NCBI RefSeq assembly: GCF_009905375.1
Contig: NC_133652.1
Coordinates: 17,348,850 to 17,412,849, forward strand
From: Apium graveolens
Lineage: Eukaryota; Streptophyta; Magnoliopsida; Apiales; Apiaceae
Reading direction: 5' to 3'
DNA: 64,000 bases
Shown one piece after another: positions 43,484 through 56,005 of this stretch (the first letter of the stretch is position 1; each line of letters opens with the position of its first letter). The translations under genes and the position numbers were made by a program. Under the pieces are notes generated by a model. That model saw nothing but the letters and a program-made list of their open reading frames with translations, had not been told where the DNA came from and did no database searches.

Positions 43484-46400
43484 TGTAACGACTGGGAAAT
43501 TTACGTCTGTATTATATTATATTTATAATAAATAAGGTATGTTAATGTGTCATTTATGTGTGATTGTCTGTCAAACCCTAATTGTTATGTGTTACGTGTA
43601 TTTCCTGTCATTTCTGTATTTTTAAGGTATTTTCCAGATATTTTATTTCACATTCATAGCTTTCATTTCAAACGTTTTACAACCCAAACAATGATTTTAA
43701 AGCCAGTATTTCAAATAAAATAATGGGCCTTATTTTTCATCAAACGGCTTTTACAATCGCATTATTCTGAACATCTAGATATTTTATAAATTTTCTCGTT
43801 TTACGAAAAATGACTTTTCCGGGCCCCATTGGGTGTTAAAACCCCACAAAAATCACATTTTTATTCTTATAAAATTATAGGACTTTTATTTATACCATTT
43901 CTTTGTATTTTTGCATTATTCACAATTTTTGGGAAATTTTAACATATATATTGTATATATAAAATAATTATAAATTAAATTTTACTACCCAAAAATTATG
44001 AAAATTAGGACCAAATATTTTTATTAAATGTATAATTAGCCCCTTAATTTTATTTAGGAGTATTAATTTTGCAGCTATAAATACCCTAATTATTATTAAT
44101 TTAATTAATTAAAATCAGAAAATTCAGCAATTTTCCCCAATTTTCCAGAAATTAGGGTTTGGTGTTCTTGACTTCAATCAGAGATTTCATAGTGATTTCG
44201 ACCTCCAAATCAGACATGTAAGTAGTCGTTGCAAAGCTCTTGATCTCTACTTTCGATTGGTATAATCAATTTCATGTTTTATTGCTTTGATTTTCAATTT
44301 GTATTTTTAGGGTTTATAGTCGAATTAGGTGTTTTTGATTCTTGAATTGTTTGATGATTTTGATGGTTCGTATAGCTTCCCCTGAGTTTTAGGAATGATT
44401 TTGAGTATTCAATTGATTGGTATAACCCCAGGAGGGTATGGTTCGAGTTCGTAGTTTTACCCGAATTTTTGATTCGATTTTCTGTGATTTTGAGTAATCT
44501 GTGATTGTTGTGATGGTTGGGATCGATTGTAAATGGTTTAAGCTTTGATTAGGTATCAGTTTTGTGAATTTTGGTTAACGTTTCGATGAGACTCGATTTT
44601 CCGGTGAAGTTCGTCGGAGAACTTCGATCTTCGGCCGGAGATGGCGGAGGAGGGACGATTTGATGATGGTGACACCGGGAATAGGTAGCTGCGGTTCAGG
44701 GGAATCGAATGGCGTCAAAAACCCGAAGAAACGATGCTCTCGGAACGTCAGGTGGAGTTGTCGGAAAACTCCGCCGGTGGCCGGAGCTTTTCCCAGAATC
44801 CGGCGGGTCGACCCATGTTGTTGGGGACCCGATTGCCAACCCGTCAACCCGCAAATATAACCCGGTTTCAATCCATTAAAATCCAATTCCATTTCCTAAA
44901 AACTGTTTCTGATATTTATATTTATTATTTCTATTTTATAAAATCAGAAATTAGTTTTGTAAATTCTAAAAATATAATTAAAATCTTGAAAATTATTAAT
45001 AATAATTTCTAAATTATTTTCTAAATTTAGAAATTCGAATTTAGTTACTTAATTAATTATTTAATTACTTATCTAATTATTTATCTATTTATTTATTTAT
45101 TTATTTATTTATTATTTAGTAATTAAGTTATTAATTAATAATTAAGGATTAAAATGAATCGAATAGTATTATTTAAAGAGTCGATAATTAGTTAAATAAA
45201 ACGAGTAACTCGTATACATACGGGTAATCGAACGATAAGTTCGATTATTATTATGATTATCCGGACGATAGTTAATGATTCGTAAACTATCGTAATAATT
45301 ATTATTCATATCGGGTAATAAAATACAAATATTTAATTTAAATCGTATAAATTGTAATAATAATCGTAGTGTTTCGATAATTATGTGAAGAATGCGAACA
45401 ACTCGTAGAAATACGAGTAATTAATCGTTGAATTGAATTTTGATTCGAATAATAGTGTATTTATTCTATAATTATTGTACCAACTGATTGTATCGATTAT
45501 TTATTTATAAATAATCGATCTAATCAAATAAATTATAATAAATTATAAATAATTGTAATAAAATTTTGATTAATCCTAATAATTAGGGATTAATTGTTTT
45601 AAATTATTAAATATTACTTATTAATTATTTATTAGTTATTTATTATTTATTAATCATTAAAAATGATTAATTATTTCGATAATTAATCAAGTAACTTTCA
45701 ATAAATCATAACTTGTTCATTTTAACTCGAAAAATTATAGAAAAATTATTTTTGACTTTGATTTTTCTTAAATAATTATTTAAGGATTTTAAAATTTGTA
45801 ATAATTACTTATATTGAATAATAAATTGAATTATCAGTGTTTAATTGATAATAATTCAACCGTTAGTCCAAATTGAGCGAAACGAAAGCCATTTTACTCA
45901 GAAAAATGAATTCTTTTCATTAAAAATAATATGAAGACCTAATTTCTTCTAGAAATTAGTTGAATTTATTAATTACTTGATTATCAGTCAAAATGCGTGC
46001 CAAGACGAGTCCGAAAAATTCCGGAAAAATGAGAAATGAGGCAAAAGGTGATCAGCGAAGCAATCAGCAAGTCGATTTTGATTCTAAAAATTATTTTAAC
46101 TATAAAAAAATAATTATGTGCTTATGTGCTTATGTGTATTATATGGTTAACCGAGTCTTACTTGCTTATATGTAATATAAGAGTCAGTCATTAGCGCATG
46201 GGTAGATAATAGGAACGAAATGAAGTCGATTCAAGATGCAATTGAAGTACAAAATGACTTAACCAGTCTATTTTGCTAACAGAAGCTAAGCCAGGAAGGC
46301 AGGTCGAGTAGGTGATAAACAAAAGTGATTTAATTGCAGTAAGTCGCGCAGAAGGCAAATTTCTCCCCTATTCTACTTTCAGAATAGTAATATTTATTTC

Positions 46401-46540
46401 AAATTCTTATTACGCTTGTACTCTTTTAATTCTCTTTTTCATATTCCATTTCGATTCTTGATTTATTCTTTTCATTTGAATTCATTGTTCATATACAGTT
46501 TGTCATTCACAATTATTGATATATTCTGGTGATTAGAATA
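43484..46540 (+). repeat. Element B 3' LTR, truncated by copia C
   Basis: Follows the 5' LTR from its first base to the position matching about 36698, then copia C begins after GAATA. Differences from the 5' LTR are mostly single substitutions, plus a few indels such as an extra TTTA unit near 45100. Confidence 0.92.
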
Positions 46541-47147
46541 TGTTAGATATATTTGATAATGTCATGACTAATGTGATTTATGTTTAGTTTTCAGATCTTA
46601 CTTAAACAGGACAAATCAGTACTTAACTGAAATCAGCACTTATACTAAAGTCAGAACTTAAGTCATCAGTACTTAAAGTTCAGGAGATATTTATTAGAAG
46701 ATAATATCAGGACTTAAAGGAAACGTTCAGATAAGGAAGGCAGCTGATTTACAGGAAGAGAAGATCGAGACAAACATAAGAAGAGATATGCATGAAGAAG
46801 GAATTCTATGAAGAATAAAATACTTGGAAGAAAAGATATCCGATTGATATATTTTAGGAAGTAGAATTATATTCCATATCAATTAGCGATTATCTTGTAA
46901 CTGTGTAGTATATAAACATATACATAAGGTTTACAATATAAGTGTTATCATTATCGAGAAGATTATTCATTGTAACCCTAGCAGCTCTCGTGATATTTGT
47001 TCATCACTGAGAGAGGACAGTTCCATACTGTAACAGAGTTTATTGTTTTGAATAAAGTTCGTTTTCTGTTACTTGAGTTATTAAAGTTCGATTTGATTGT
47101 GCTATACACTGTATCCACTCCCCCTCTACAGTGTGTGAGACCTAACA
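46541..47147 (+). repeat. Element C 5' LTR
   Basis: Short inverted ends TGTTAG and CTAACA. TATA box TATAAACA is at 46911-46918. The 3' part holds TTGTAACCCTAGCAGCTCTCGTG, shared in spirit with the E LTR (CCTAGCAGCTCTC). The primer-binding site starts 3 nt after it. Confidence 0.88.
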
Positions 47148-47203
47148 AGTGGTATCAGAGCCTATATGTTAACACACAAACAGTTTAAGATCCAAAAACA
47201 ATC

Positions 47204-50200
47204 ATGTCTGAAGTAGAAACTCCAACTAAGCCCACCAAAACTGAAGAACCTCCAAAGACACAAATCCAAAGCCGATATGAGACGATTAGAGTTCCCATAT
47301 TGAGACCATCTGAATATCCCATATGAAAGGTGAGGATGACCATGTTTCTGGAAGCTACAGATCCAGAATATCTCGATAGAATTAAGGAAGGACCTCACAA
47401 ACCAACCAAGCTCGCTGTTGCAGTTGCAGGTGAAGCAGCAAAGTCTGTACCAAAGGAGAAGAGTGATTACACTGCTGAAGATATCGCATCAATTGCTAAG
47501 GATGCTAAGGTACGACACTTACTGCATAGTGCCATTGATAATGTAATGTCAAACAGGGTAATAAACTGCAAGACTACAAAGGAGATATGGGATGCCTTGG
47601 AAACAAAATGTCATGGAACTGATACGATTAAGAAGAACAGGAAGATAATACTTACTCAAGAGTATGAACACTTTGACTCAAAGGCTAATGAGTCATTGAC
47701 TGATTTATATGATAGATTTGTCAAACTCTTGAATGATTTGTTACTGGTTGATAAGGAGTATGATCTTAAAGACTCAAACCTTAAATTCATGTTGGCTCTT
47801 CCTGAAAGCTGGGATTTGAAGGCAACAATAATAAGAGGCAACTATAATCTTGATGAAACGACTTTTGATGAAATTTATGGGATGCTCAAGACTCATGAAC
47901 TTGAGATGGAACAAAGAAGCAAGGGGAAAGGAGGAAAGTCAAGAACAATTGCTCTTAAGGCTGAAGAAGAATCCCCCAAGGCAGTTACCTCAAGGAAAGG
48001 CAAGGGTAAAGCTCTCTTCACAAAGTCTGATACTGAGTCATCAAGTTCTGATAGTGATGATGACTCAGAATCTGAAAGCTTGCCTGAGACGGATGTTGAT
48101 GAAGAGATGATGAAGCCGTGTGCTCTTATGGTGAAAGGAATCACGAAGATTGCATACAGAAAGTTCAGGAAGAGAAAGAAGTTTTCCAGGAAAGGTGCAA
48201 GTTCTGATAAGAAGAATTTCAGAAAATCTGAGGGCAAAGGAGGAAAGTCTGACAGAGTAGATTATACAAATGTCAAATGCTACAACTGCGGTGAGAAAGG
48301 CCACATATCTCCTGATTACAAGAAAGTGAAGAGTGACAAAGGCAAGGATCTTGTCACAAAGAACAAAAGCTGGACAGACACCTCAGATTCTGAAAGTGAG
48401 GAAAATTATGCCTTGATGGCAAATGCTGATATGGCAAGTGCTGAAAGCAGTTCTGAAGCTGCTGAGTTAAAGGTACCTCAAACTACTTATGCCTTTCATA
48501 CTGATGATATTAATGAGTTGAGAAGATATCTTAAAACCATGTTCATTAGCTATAGAGATCAAACTTTAACATGTGAAAGATTAACTTCTGAAAAATCTTG
48601 TTTACAAAAAGAGGAATGATTATTTAGAAAAAGAGTTAGTCATGTTCCATCAAACTCAGAAAGATAGAGATGATGCTTTCTATGTTAGAGATGAAGTGCT
48701 TAAAATGAATGAATATCTAAAAGCTGAGTTAGAAAAGGAAAGAGAGATTATCAGGACTTGGACTAACTCTGGCAGAACAACTCAGAATTTGTTAAGTAGT
48801 GAAAACTGGAAAGAGGGCTTAGGTTATGGAGAGGATAAGAATGATAAAGCAACTATAGATATTAAGCCTATAGTTGTTAAACAAAAGCCAAAGTTAAAAC
48901 CTATTAAGTTTGTAGCTGTAAAGTCTGATACTGAGAAATCAGAAGTTAAAAAGGAATTAACTTCTGACAAACTAAAACAGGAAAAGACAACTGAAGTAAA
49001 CGTAGGCTTAATGACAAAGAAGCAGCTTAAGCATAAGCTGAAAGATGTTAAGAATACAAACAAGGTAAAATCACCTAGGAAAAATAGGAATGGAAAGGAA
49101 GGTGTGAATAAAAGCAATGATTATAAGCCTGTTTCTGATGCTCCTAGAAAAACATGTCATAACTGTGGAAGTTCTAACCATCTAGCTTCTTTTTGCAGGA
49201 AGAATAAGAACATAAACTCCTTACCTTCTAAGTCAGGAGTTAAGAGTCAGTCTGTTAGATATAAGCCACAAAATCCTTGTTTTTATTGTGGTAGTTTATG
49301 GCATTCCATTTATACTTGTAAGGAATATCATAGTCTGTACTATGATTATTATCAAATAAAACCTTCTTTAAAGAAAGTTAGCATTGTTCCTTCTAGTGTA
49401 AGTTCTGATTCAAAGTCTGATAGTGTAAATTCTGATAAGAAAAATGTTAACATAAACTCTGATGCTAAATCCGCTGCAAATGTTAATAAACTTAATAAGG
49501 CCAAAGGATCCAAACAAGTCTGGGTCCTTAAAATTAATCATTAGTGGTCTTTGTGATTGCAGGGCAACAGGAAAAACATCCTAGTTCTGGACAGTGGATG
49601 TTCAGGACATATGACTGGAAATAAAGCTCTGCTATCAGACTTTGTGGAGAAGGCTGGCCCAAGTGTGTCTTATGGAGATGGAAATATTGGAAAAACATTG
49701 GGATATGGAAATATTAATCTTGGGAATGTCATCATTAAAGAAGTAGCTCTGGTCTCAGGACTTAAACACAATCTGCTAAGTGTTAGTCAAATCTGTGACA
49801 GAGGTTATCATGTGGATTTCTTTGAAGAACACTGTGAAGTTGTAAGTAAATCTACAGGCAAAGTTGTTCTAAAAGGATACAGGCGTGGTAACATTTATGA
49901 AGCCAAGCTTTCAACAAGTACTGATGGTTCTGCAATCTGTCTGACGAGTAGAGCATCAATTGAAGAAAGCTGGAATTGGCACAAGAAACTCTCTCATTTA
50001 AATTTCAACAATATAAATGAACTAGTCAAGAAAGATCTTGTGAGAGGACTGCCAAAGTCAGTATTTGCTCCTGATGGCCTTTGTGATTCTTTTCAGAAGG
50101 CTAAACAAAGGAAATCCTCATTCAAGAGCAAGACTGAATCATCAATTCTTGAGCCTTATCACCTACTACATGTTGATCTATTTGGTCCAGTAAATGTCAT

Positions 50201-52683
50201 GTCTATTGCAAAGAAGAAATATGCTATGGTCATAGTGGATGAGTTCACCAGATATACATGGGTGTATTTCTTGCACACAAAAAGTGAAACTGCATCTATC
50301 TTGATTGATCATGTCAGGCAACTGGATAAATTGGTCAAAGATTCTGTGAAAATAATAAGAAGTGATAATGGTACTGAGTTCAAGAATTTGATAATGGAAG
50401 AGTTCTGCAAAAACCATGGAATCAAGCAGGAATTTCCTGCTCCTGGAACTCCACAGCAAAATGGAGTTGTTGAAAGAAAGAATAGAACTCTCATTGAAGT
50501 TGCACGTACAATGCTTGATGAAACAAAGCTTCCAACCTATTTCTGGGCTGAAGCTGTGCAGACTGCTTGTTTTACTCAAAATGCTACACTAATTAACAAG
50601 TAAGGAAAGACTCCATATGAGATGGTGAAGAAAAAGAAGCCAAATCTGAAGTATTTTCATGTATTTGGATGCAAATGCTTTGTTCTTAAGACTCATCCTG
50701 AACAACTATCCAAATTTGATCTAAAAGCTGATGAAGGAATCTTTGTTGGATATCCACTTTCCACAAAAGCCTTCAGAGTCTATAAATTGAGACAAGAGTG
50801 GTCATGGAATCTATCAATGTCTCTTTTGATGATAAGAAGATTACTGGACTTGAAGATTTCAATGATCATGATCAGCTGAGATTTGAAAATGAAGACTTAA
50901 ATTCTGATACTGAAAATCCTGACAGTCTAAATCCTGATACTGCAAACTCTGATGGATTAAACTCTGATGTTATTGAAACTGTGGTGACTACGCCAAAGGA
51001 AGATGCACCTATGCAGGGGGAGCATACTCAAGATACAACCACATCTCAAGAAGCATCAGAACATACATCTGGCTCTTCAAGTTCTGATTCGTCAAGTTCT
51101 AATAAGCCAAGTTATGATAATTCTGAAAACTTAAATTCTGAAGAATCCAACTCAGAGAGCATAGTTTCAGGGGCACCATCAGAAAATATTGATGAAGATA
51201 GCATGGATCATGGGGGAGCATCCAGTTCTAGAGAAAACCTTCCATCTGCAAGGAAGTGGACTAAATCACATACACCTGACTTAATTATTGGAAATCCTGA
51301 TGCAGGTGTCAGAACTAGAACAGCTACTTCAAGTGAATGTCTTTACAATTCTTTTCTTTCTCAGACTGAACCAAAGAAAGTGGAAGAAGCTCTTCAAGAT
51401 GCTGATTGGGTGCAAGCAATGCAGGAAGAGTTAAATAAATTTGAAAGAAACAAAGTCTGGACCCTAGTGCCAAGACCAAAGAACAGATATGTTGTTGGTA
51501 CAAAGTAGGTATTCAGAAACAAAACTGATAGTGATGGCATAATTATAAGAAATAAGGCAAGGTTGGTTGCAAAAGGATATTCTCAACAGGAGGGAATTGA
51601 CTATGATGAAACATTTGCACCAGTTGCTAGATTGGAAGCCATAAGAATATTTTTGTCTTATGCTGCTCATAAAAAGTTTACTATCTTTCAAATGGATGTG
51701 AAAAGTGCTTTTCTCAATGGAGAATTGAAGGAGGAAGTATATGTTGAACAACCTTCAGGCTTTGTAGATCCCAAATATCCTAATCATGTCTACAGGCTTG
51801 ATAAAGCACTTTATGGCCTTAAGCAAGCTCCAAGAGCATGGTATGAGACTTTAGCTCAGTTTCTTCTGGAAAGTGGATTTAACAGAGGAACTATAGACAA
51901 AACACTGTTCTACCTCAACCATGGAACGGACTTACTTCTGGTCCAGATATATGTTGATGATATCATCTTTGGTTCTACAAATGACAGACTTTGCAAGAAG
52001 TTTGTCAAACTGATGCAGTCAAGATATCAAATGAGTATGATGGGGGAACTTAGCTATTTTCTGGGCCTTCAAGTCAAGCAGAATGAAGAAGGCACTTTTA
52101 TTTGTCAAACCAAGTACACCAGAAATTTGCTGAAATTTTTTTTGGAATGCAAGATTGTTCAAGTGCATCCACTCCCATGGCCACTGCAATAAAACTAGAT
52201 AAGGATACTGGTAAATCAGTAGATATTAGTGATTACAGAGGTATGATTGGCTCTCTACTCTATCTAACTGATAGTAGACCTGATATCATGTATGCTACCT
52301 GTCTTTGTGCAAGATTTCAAGCAGATCCAAGAGAACCTTACTTAACAGCTGTGAAAAGAATTTTCAAGTATCTTAAGGGAACAGCTGATCTGGGATTGTG
52401 GTATCCCAGAGAATTAGATTTTAAACTAATAGGTTACTCAGATGCAGATTTTGCAGGTTACAAAATTGACAGGAAAAGCACAAGTGGAAGCTGCCAATTT
52501 CTTGGAGGCAGATTGGTTTCTTGGTTTAGCAAGAAACAAAAGTCAATTTCCACATCAACTGCAGAAGCAGAGTACATTGCTGCAGGAAGCTGTTGTGCAC
52601 AGATTCTTTGGATGAAGAATCAATTACTGGATCATGGGTTAACATATTTTAAAATCCCTATATGTCTACAAAATTTGACAACA
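47204..52683 (+). pseudogene. Gag-Pol of copia element C (broken, truncated)
   Basis: Starts MSEVETPTKPT. The order is copia order. A long gag (UBN2-type, EIWDALET...YDRFVKLLND) is followed by a Ser/Asp/Lys-rich stretch and a knuckle whose last Cys is Tyr (CYNCGEKGHISPDY, ~48280). A coiled-coil segment and two further knuckles (~49155 and ~49277) come next, then protease with DSGCSGHM (~49588). Integrase has HVDLFGP, DEFTRYTW and SDNGTEF (50170-50400). RT has YVDDIIFGS (~51950), and RNase H has SDADFAG (~52438). Breaks include TGA at 47324, a shift near 48615, a stop at 49542, TAA at 50601, a shift near 50790, TAG at 51506 and a shift near 52140. Two stops fall where the family has Trp. RNase H ends abruptly near 52683. 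Length and knuckle pattern favour the SIRE lineage. Confidence 0.88.
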
Positions 52684-53628
52684 TAACGATTTAAGCACAA
52701 GTTATTCCTTATGATTACACAGGGCAAGTAAAACGGTTAGAGTTACCCACTAATTATGCATACACATACATGAACCTATGCTAGCTTGGAAAGTTCTAAA
52801 CCTCAAGATCCACTGTCGTTTCACAAGAGATTAACACCCTATCTTATATGTTCGCGGCGCACATAAGACGAATAAGCACAACCAATACTAGATATCATAT
52901 AATCATCACATACTAAGGTATTAAACAACTAACTAAAGAATTTTATAGTAAATCCGTTACGACCCCATGATCACGATTAGCCCATGATTGAACTCATCGT
53001 CACTAGGGTTCATATGAAAACATGATAATAACACACGAGAATAATTAATAAAACTACTTATATTAAACCAGAGCACGTCACAAGAGTAAATAGGTTTAAA
53101 GTAAAGAAAACTAGCATCCACTGTTACAACGAATAAAAGAATCACAAGAAACTATGCTTCCTCTTCTTCGTTGCGATGTGCTAAAATGGTCTTCTTCCTT
53201 CTCTTCTTGCTCCTTGATTGTTACCACCACACTACTTGAAACGTCTCTGAAAACTATGTATATAGAAGCCCCACAAGTCCCAGCTATCTCAGAAGTCGGA
53301 AGTCCAGCAAAATTAGAACTCTAACAATCAGGATTTTAATTAACGACCCTGAGCGGCCGCCCAGCAATCCTGAGCGGCCGCCCAGCCAGGCTGAGCGGGC
53401 GCCCAACACCTTACTGGAAAATGCTCTGTTCTGCTCCCATCTTCCCACTTGCAAAGCCAAACACATACTAAGGCTTATTCTTGATAAAATATCCCCACAA
53501 ACACAAGGAACACCCTGAAATGCACAAACACTAGAAAAACACATCAAATACACAAAATACTTGATTTCAAGACATCAATTCAAGCCATTATAAGACGTTC
53601 TAAGTGGTATAAAATGCCACTTATCACA
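52684..53628 (-). repeat. Element D 3' LTR (probably incomplete)
   Basis: On the minus strand it starts TGATAAGTGGCATTTTATAC right after the purine tract, the usual start of Athila LTRs. It is 945 bases, short for the family, and its far end at the copia C junction shows no clear CA end, so the outer part may be lost. Three 21-bp GC-rich units sit at 53349-53411. Confidence 0.65.
53349..53411. repeat. 21-bp GC-rich tandem repeat in D LTR
   Basis: Three units of CTGAGCGGCCGCCCAGC plus four variable bases at 53349, 53370 and 53391; the last has GGGCGCCC. Each unit is a near-palindrome and holds a GCGGCCGC site. The same family of units is at 56276-56352. Confidence 0.85.
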
Positions 53629-54826
53629 CCCCCAACTTAAATCGATGTTTGACCTCAAGCGTCACAGACTCAAAAACAAAACAAAAACATGCATGAATGC
53701 AATCTATATGAAATGCAGCGATCCCCCTCACAACGACTAAACCAACCAACTCATGACATCTCAGCAAATACAATTAGGCGAATAAAGATCCATCGAATCA
53801 TGCAAACTAACATACAACCAGAAATGTGGTGTGTGCAGATGCTTAACAGATATGCTTTGAAACTAGATCAATTAGCATAATTCGACTATCCTCAAGGCAA
53901 GCACATGATTATACGAAGAATAAATTCTAGGCACAAAATGACTTAAACACTTCAAGATTACTGGAGCTTATTACAGAATCATGCTTTTATTTACACAACA
54001 ACAAATGCTTATTTGACCATGCAATGAGTGACGTCCACAAAAAACTTATGCAATGGCATCCATTTAGCGAGCGTTAGGTTAGCGGATCTCAGACTATTAA
54101 GCCTTAGGTCACTAGGCACAAAGTCCCCTAAGAACTTATTAACTCGAATACCAAAGAGCCCACTCGTGATCAATTATGCATTAATTCTTCTTTTTTTTCC
54201 TTTTTTTCCTTTTTTTTCCTTTTTTTTTCTTTTTTTTCTATTCTTTTTTTTTCAAATTTCTGAGCAAGTGTGTTTCGCTCCATCTTGCTCAACCCTAGAC
54301 TACTCGCATAAAAATACGAGCCGGCTACTAGCCATTTGACGCCTAGCCACAATTAGCAATGAGTTCCAATTTCTACTCTATTTTTTTTTCTTTTCATGCC
54401 TTTTATCATTAAGAACCTATTATAAATTCTAAGCATAATCAATAGATTAACCTCAAAAACCATCAAACCATGACAACAATCTAGTCTTTAAGCATACTCT
54501 AAGACTTAGTGAAATTACAAGTGTTTCTAGCATGCATGTTAACCTACAAGACTCAACATCACTCTAACGCTATCACTACACTCGCATCAATATCACAAAT
54601 CAATTGGTAAGCAACGCAAAAGGGATCATGGAATATGCATGAGCTAAATGACATGATAAATAAAGCTATAAAAAAACTATATGGCAAAAATATGCAATTA
54701 TATGAACTAAACTATCATGAATATGTAACTATATAACACATACAAAAATATTCCTTAACTACCACCCCCAAACTTAAAATCTTCACTGTCCCCAGTGAAG
54801 GTAGTAGAAAGGAACACAGGGTATAC
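53629..54826 (-). other. 3' untranslated stretch of D after ORF2
   Basis: About 1.2 kb without a supported gene. Near 54762-54780 the minus strand has AAGTTTGGGGGTGG, a purine block like that at the LTR edge, preceded by a short stem (CACTGGGGACAGTG, 54785-54798). A long pyrimidine run on the plus strand lies at 54186-54252. Confidence 0.6.
54186..54252. repeat. Polypyrimidine/polypurine tract
   Basis: About 67 bases of CTTTTTTTTCC-type sequence with only pyrimidines on the plus strand except for one A near the end. On the element D strand it is a purine run. Confidence 0.8.
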
Positions 54827-56005
54827 CTACTCGGAGAAATCATCATCATCACCCTCAAAGGGTGGAGTATCAGGAGGCGGATAAGCAGAGTCCTCACCAA
54901 AAATAGGCCACTGGATGTCAGCTCCAAGGCCTCTGAAAGTAGTCCCAAGTGCAAGGGTGAGCTCCCGAGCAAACCTACTCTGCGTCTCATACATCGCATC
55001 CATCCTCCTCGACAGCCTCCTATACTGGGCATCAGCCATCCCAGCACCCTCCTGAGCTCTAGAAGAACCTGCCTCATCACGAACCTGACTGGGCCTAGCC
55101 ATGGTAGCATCAGCTGCTGGACGTCCTCCAGGAAGACGATAACCCAACCCATACTCCTCGGGCTCTCCACCCGTCCACTCCTGCATCGCATTCAGAGTCG
55201 CTGAATCAATAGGAGCGGCCGACATCTGCAACTGCTCGTGAGAAGGCCAATGAACTCCCACTGCTCGACATAGCTTTGTGACGGTAGATGCATAAGGGAT
55301 GTTCATGTGCTTCGCTCCCCTCAAAAACTTCAACATCCCTTGGTATATAAACTCACCAAGGTCCACATAATATTCCTCATTCAAAATACCCCATAACAAC
55401 TGTGCTCGCTCAACTGTAATCTCATGTGCATGTGAAGTAGGCAGAATATTAGCACAAATAAAGGCATTCCATGCATGGGCATACCTATTCATCGCAATCG
55501 CCGGAAAAGAACGATTCTCATTAGTTCCAGTCTTGAACTTCCACACCGTGCCAGGCCGACAGAGAGTAGCATTAATCAAATCCAAGTCAAAATCTTCGGC
55601 GGTCTTCTCATTCTAATTCTTCTCCATGGGCTTCCGCTGTCGCTGCCCAATCACACGGCGAATCGCCTCTGGATGATAATCCACAGTAAGCCCACGAACA
55701 ACAGAAAACCCATTCTTTTCAGCCTTTACGTTCACATAGAACTCGCGAACCACGCTCATCGGAACCGCCTCCGGTGACTCACAAAAAGAAATTCAACCCT
55801 TTTCAGCAATCATCGGCAACAACTCACCATCCCTCCCCGATGGTAAGAATCTCCTCTCCTTCAAAATCGGCTTACCCAGAAGCCTAGTATACTCCTCCTC
55901 AGTAGCCCTATCAAACAAACGAGGTCTCGCAGCAGTACCCCTCGAAGAATCAGCAGTAGGAACAGTGTCAATGCTATCAATAGTCCTGGATCTCTTGGGT
56001 GCCAT
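54827..56005 (-). pseudogene. ORF2 of Athila-type element D (PF20167-like, broken)
   Basis: Starts MAPKRSRTIDS at 56005 and runs about 70 codons to a stop near 55793. It resumes with a 252-codon frame (55585-54827) beginning DLINATLCRPGTVWKF. The middle part, with AMNRYAHAWNAFICANILP and EYYVDLGEFIYQGMLKFLRG, resembles the putative plant transposon protein domain (PF20167) found downstream of pol in Athila and related elements. The C-terminal part is acidic (FEGDDDDFSE). A TAG at about 55612 stands where a Trp codon is likely. This ORF has been called env-like in Athila, but no transmembrane segment is obvious here. Its role is unknown. Confidence 0.75.

Larger units (their letters stand above)
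33654..46540 (+). mobile_element. Element B: Tekay-type chromovirus with leader ORFs, decayed
   Basis: 5' LTR 33654-37494, primer site 37498-37509, leader ORFs 37686-38418, gag-pol pseudogene 38915-43446, polypurine tract 43472-43483, 3' LTR from 43484. The 3' LTR is cut at 46540 by insertion of copia C, and its end is not seen again in the window. LTRs differ at scattered positions (first 30 bases: three changes), so B is older than A. It inserted into an A-family LTR. Confidence 0.93.
46541..52683 (+). mobile_element. Element C: SIRE/Maximus-type Ty1-copia, 3' truncated
   Basis: 5' LTR 46541-47147 (607 bases, TGTTAGATAT...ACCTAACA), primer site TGGTATCAGAGC at 47150-47161, then gag-pol to RNase H. 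It inserted in the 3' LTR of B; GAATA (46536-46540) would be the target duplication. The 3' part, with the rest of RNase H, any extra ORF and the 3' LTR, is missing because Athila-type element D begins at about 52684. Confidence 0.9.

Noticed and set aside
53349..53411. Regular 21-bp repeats as a possible CRISPR-like array
   Set aside because: Units abut with only four variable bases and no spacers, in a plant retrotransposon. A tandem repeat, not CRISPR.
54827..55585. ORF2 of D as a true envelope gene
   Set aside because: No signal peptide or membrane segment is visible. It fits the PF20167-type plant transposon protein, whose role is unknown.
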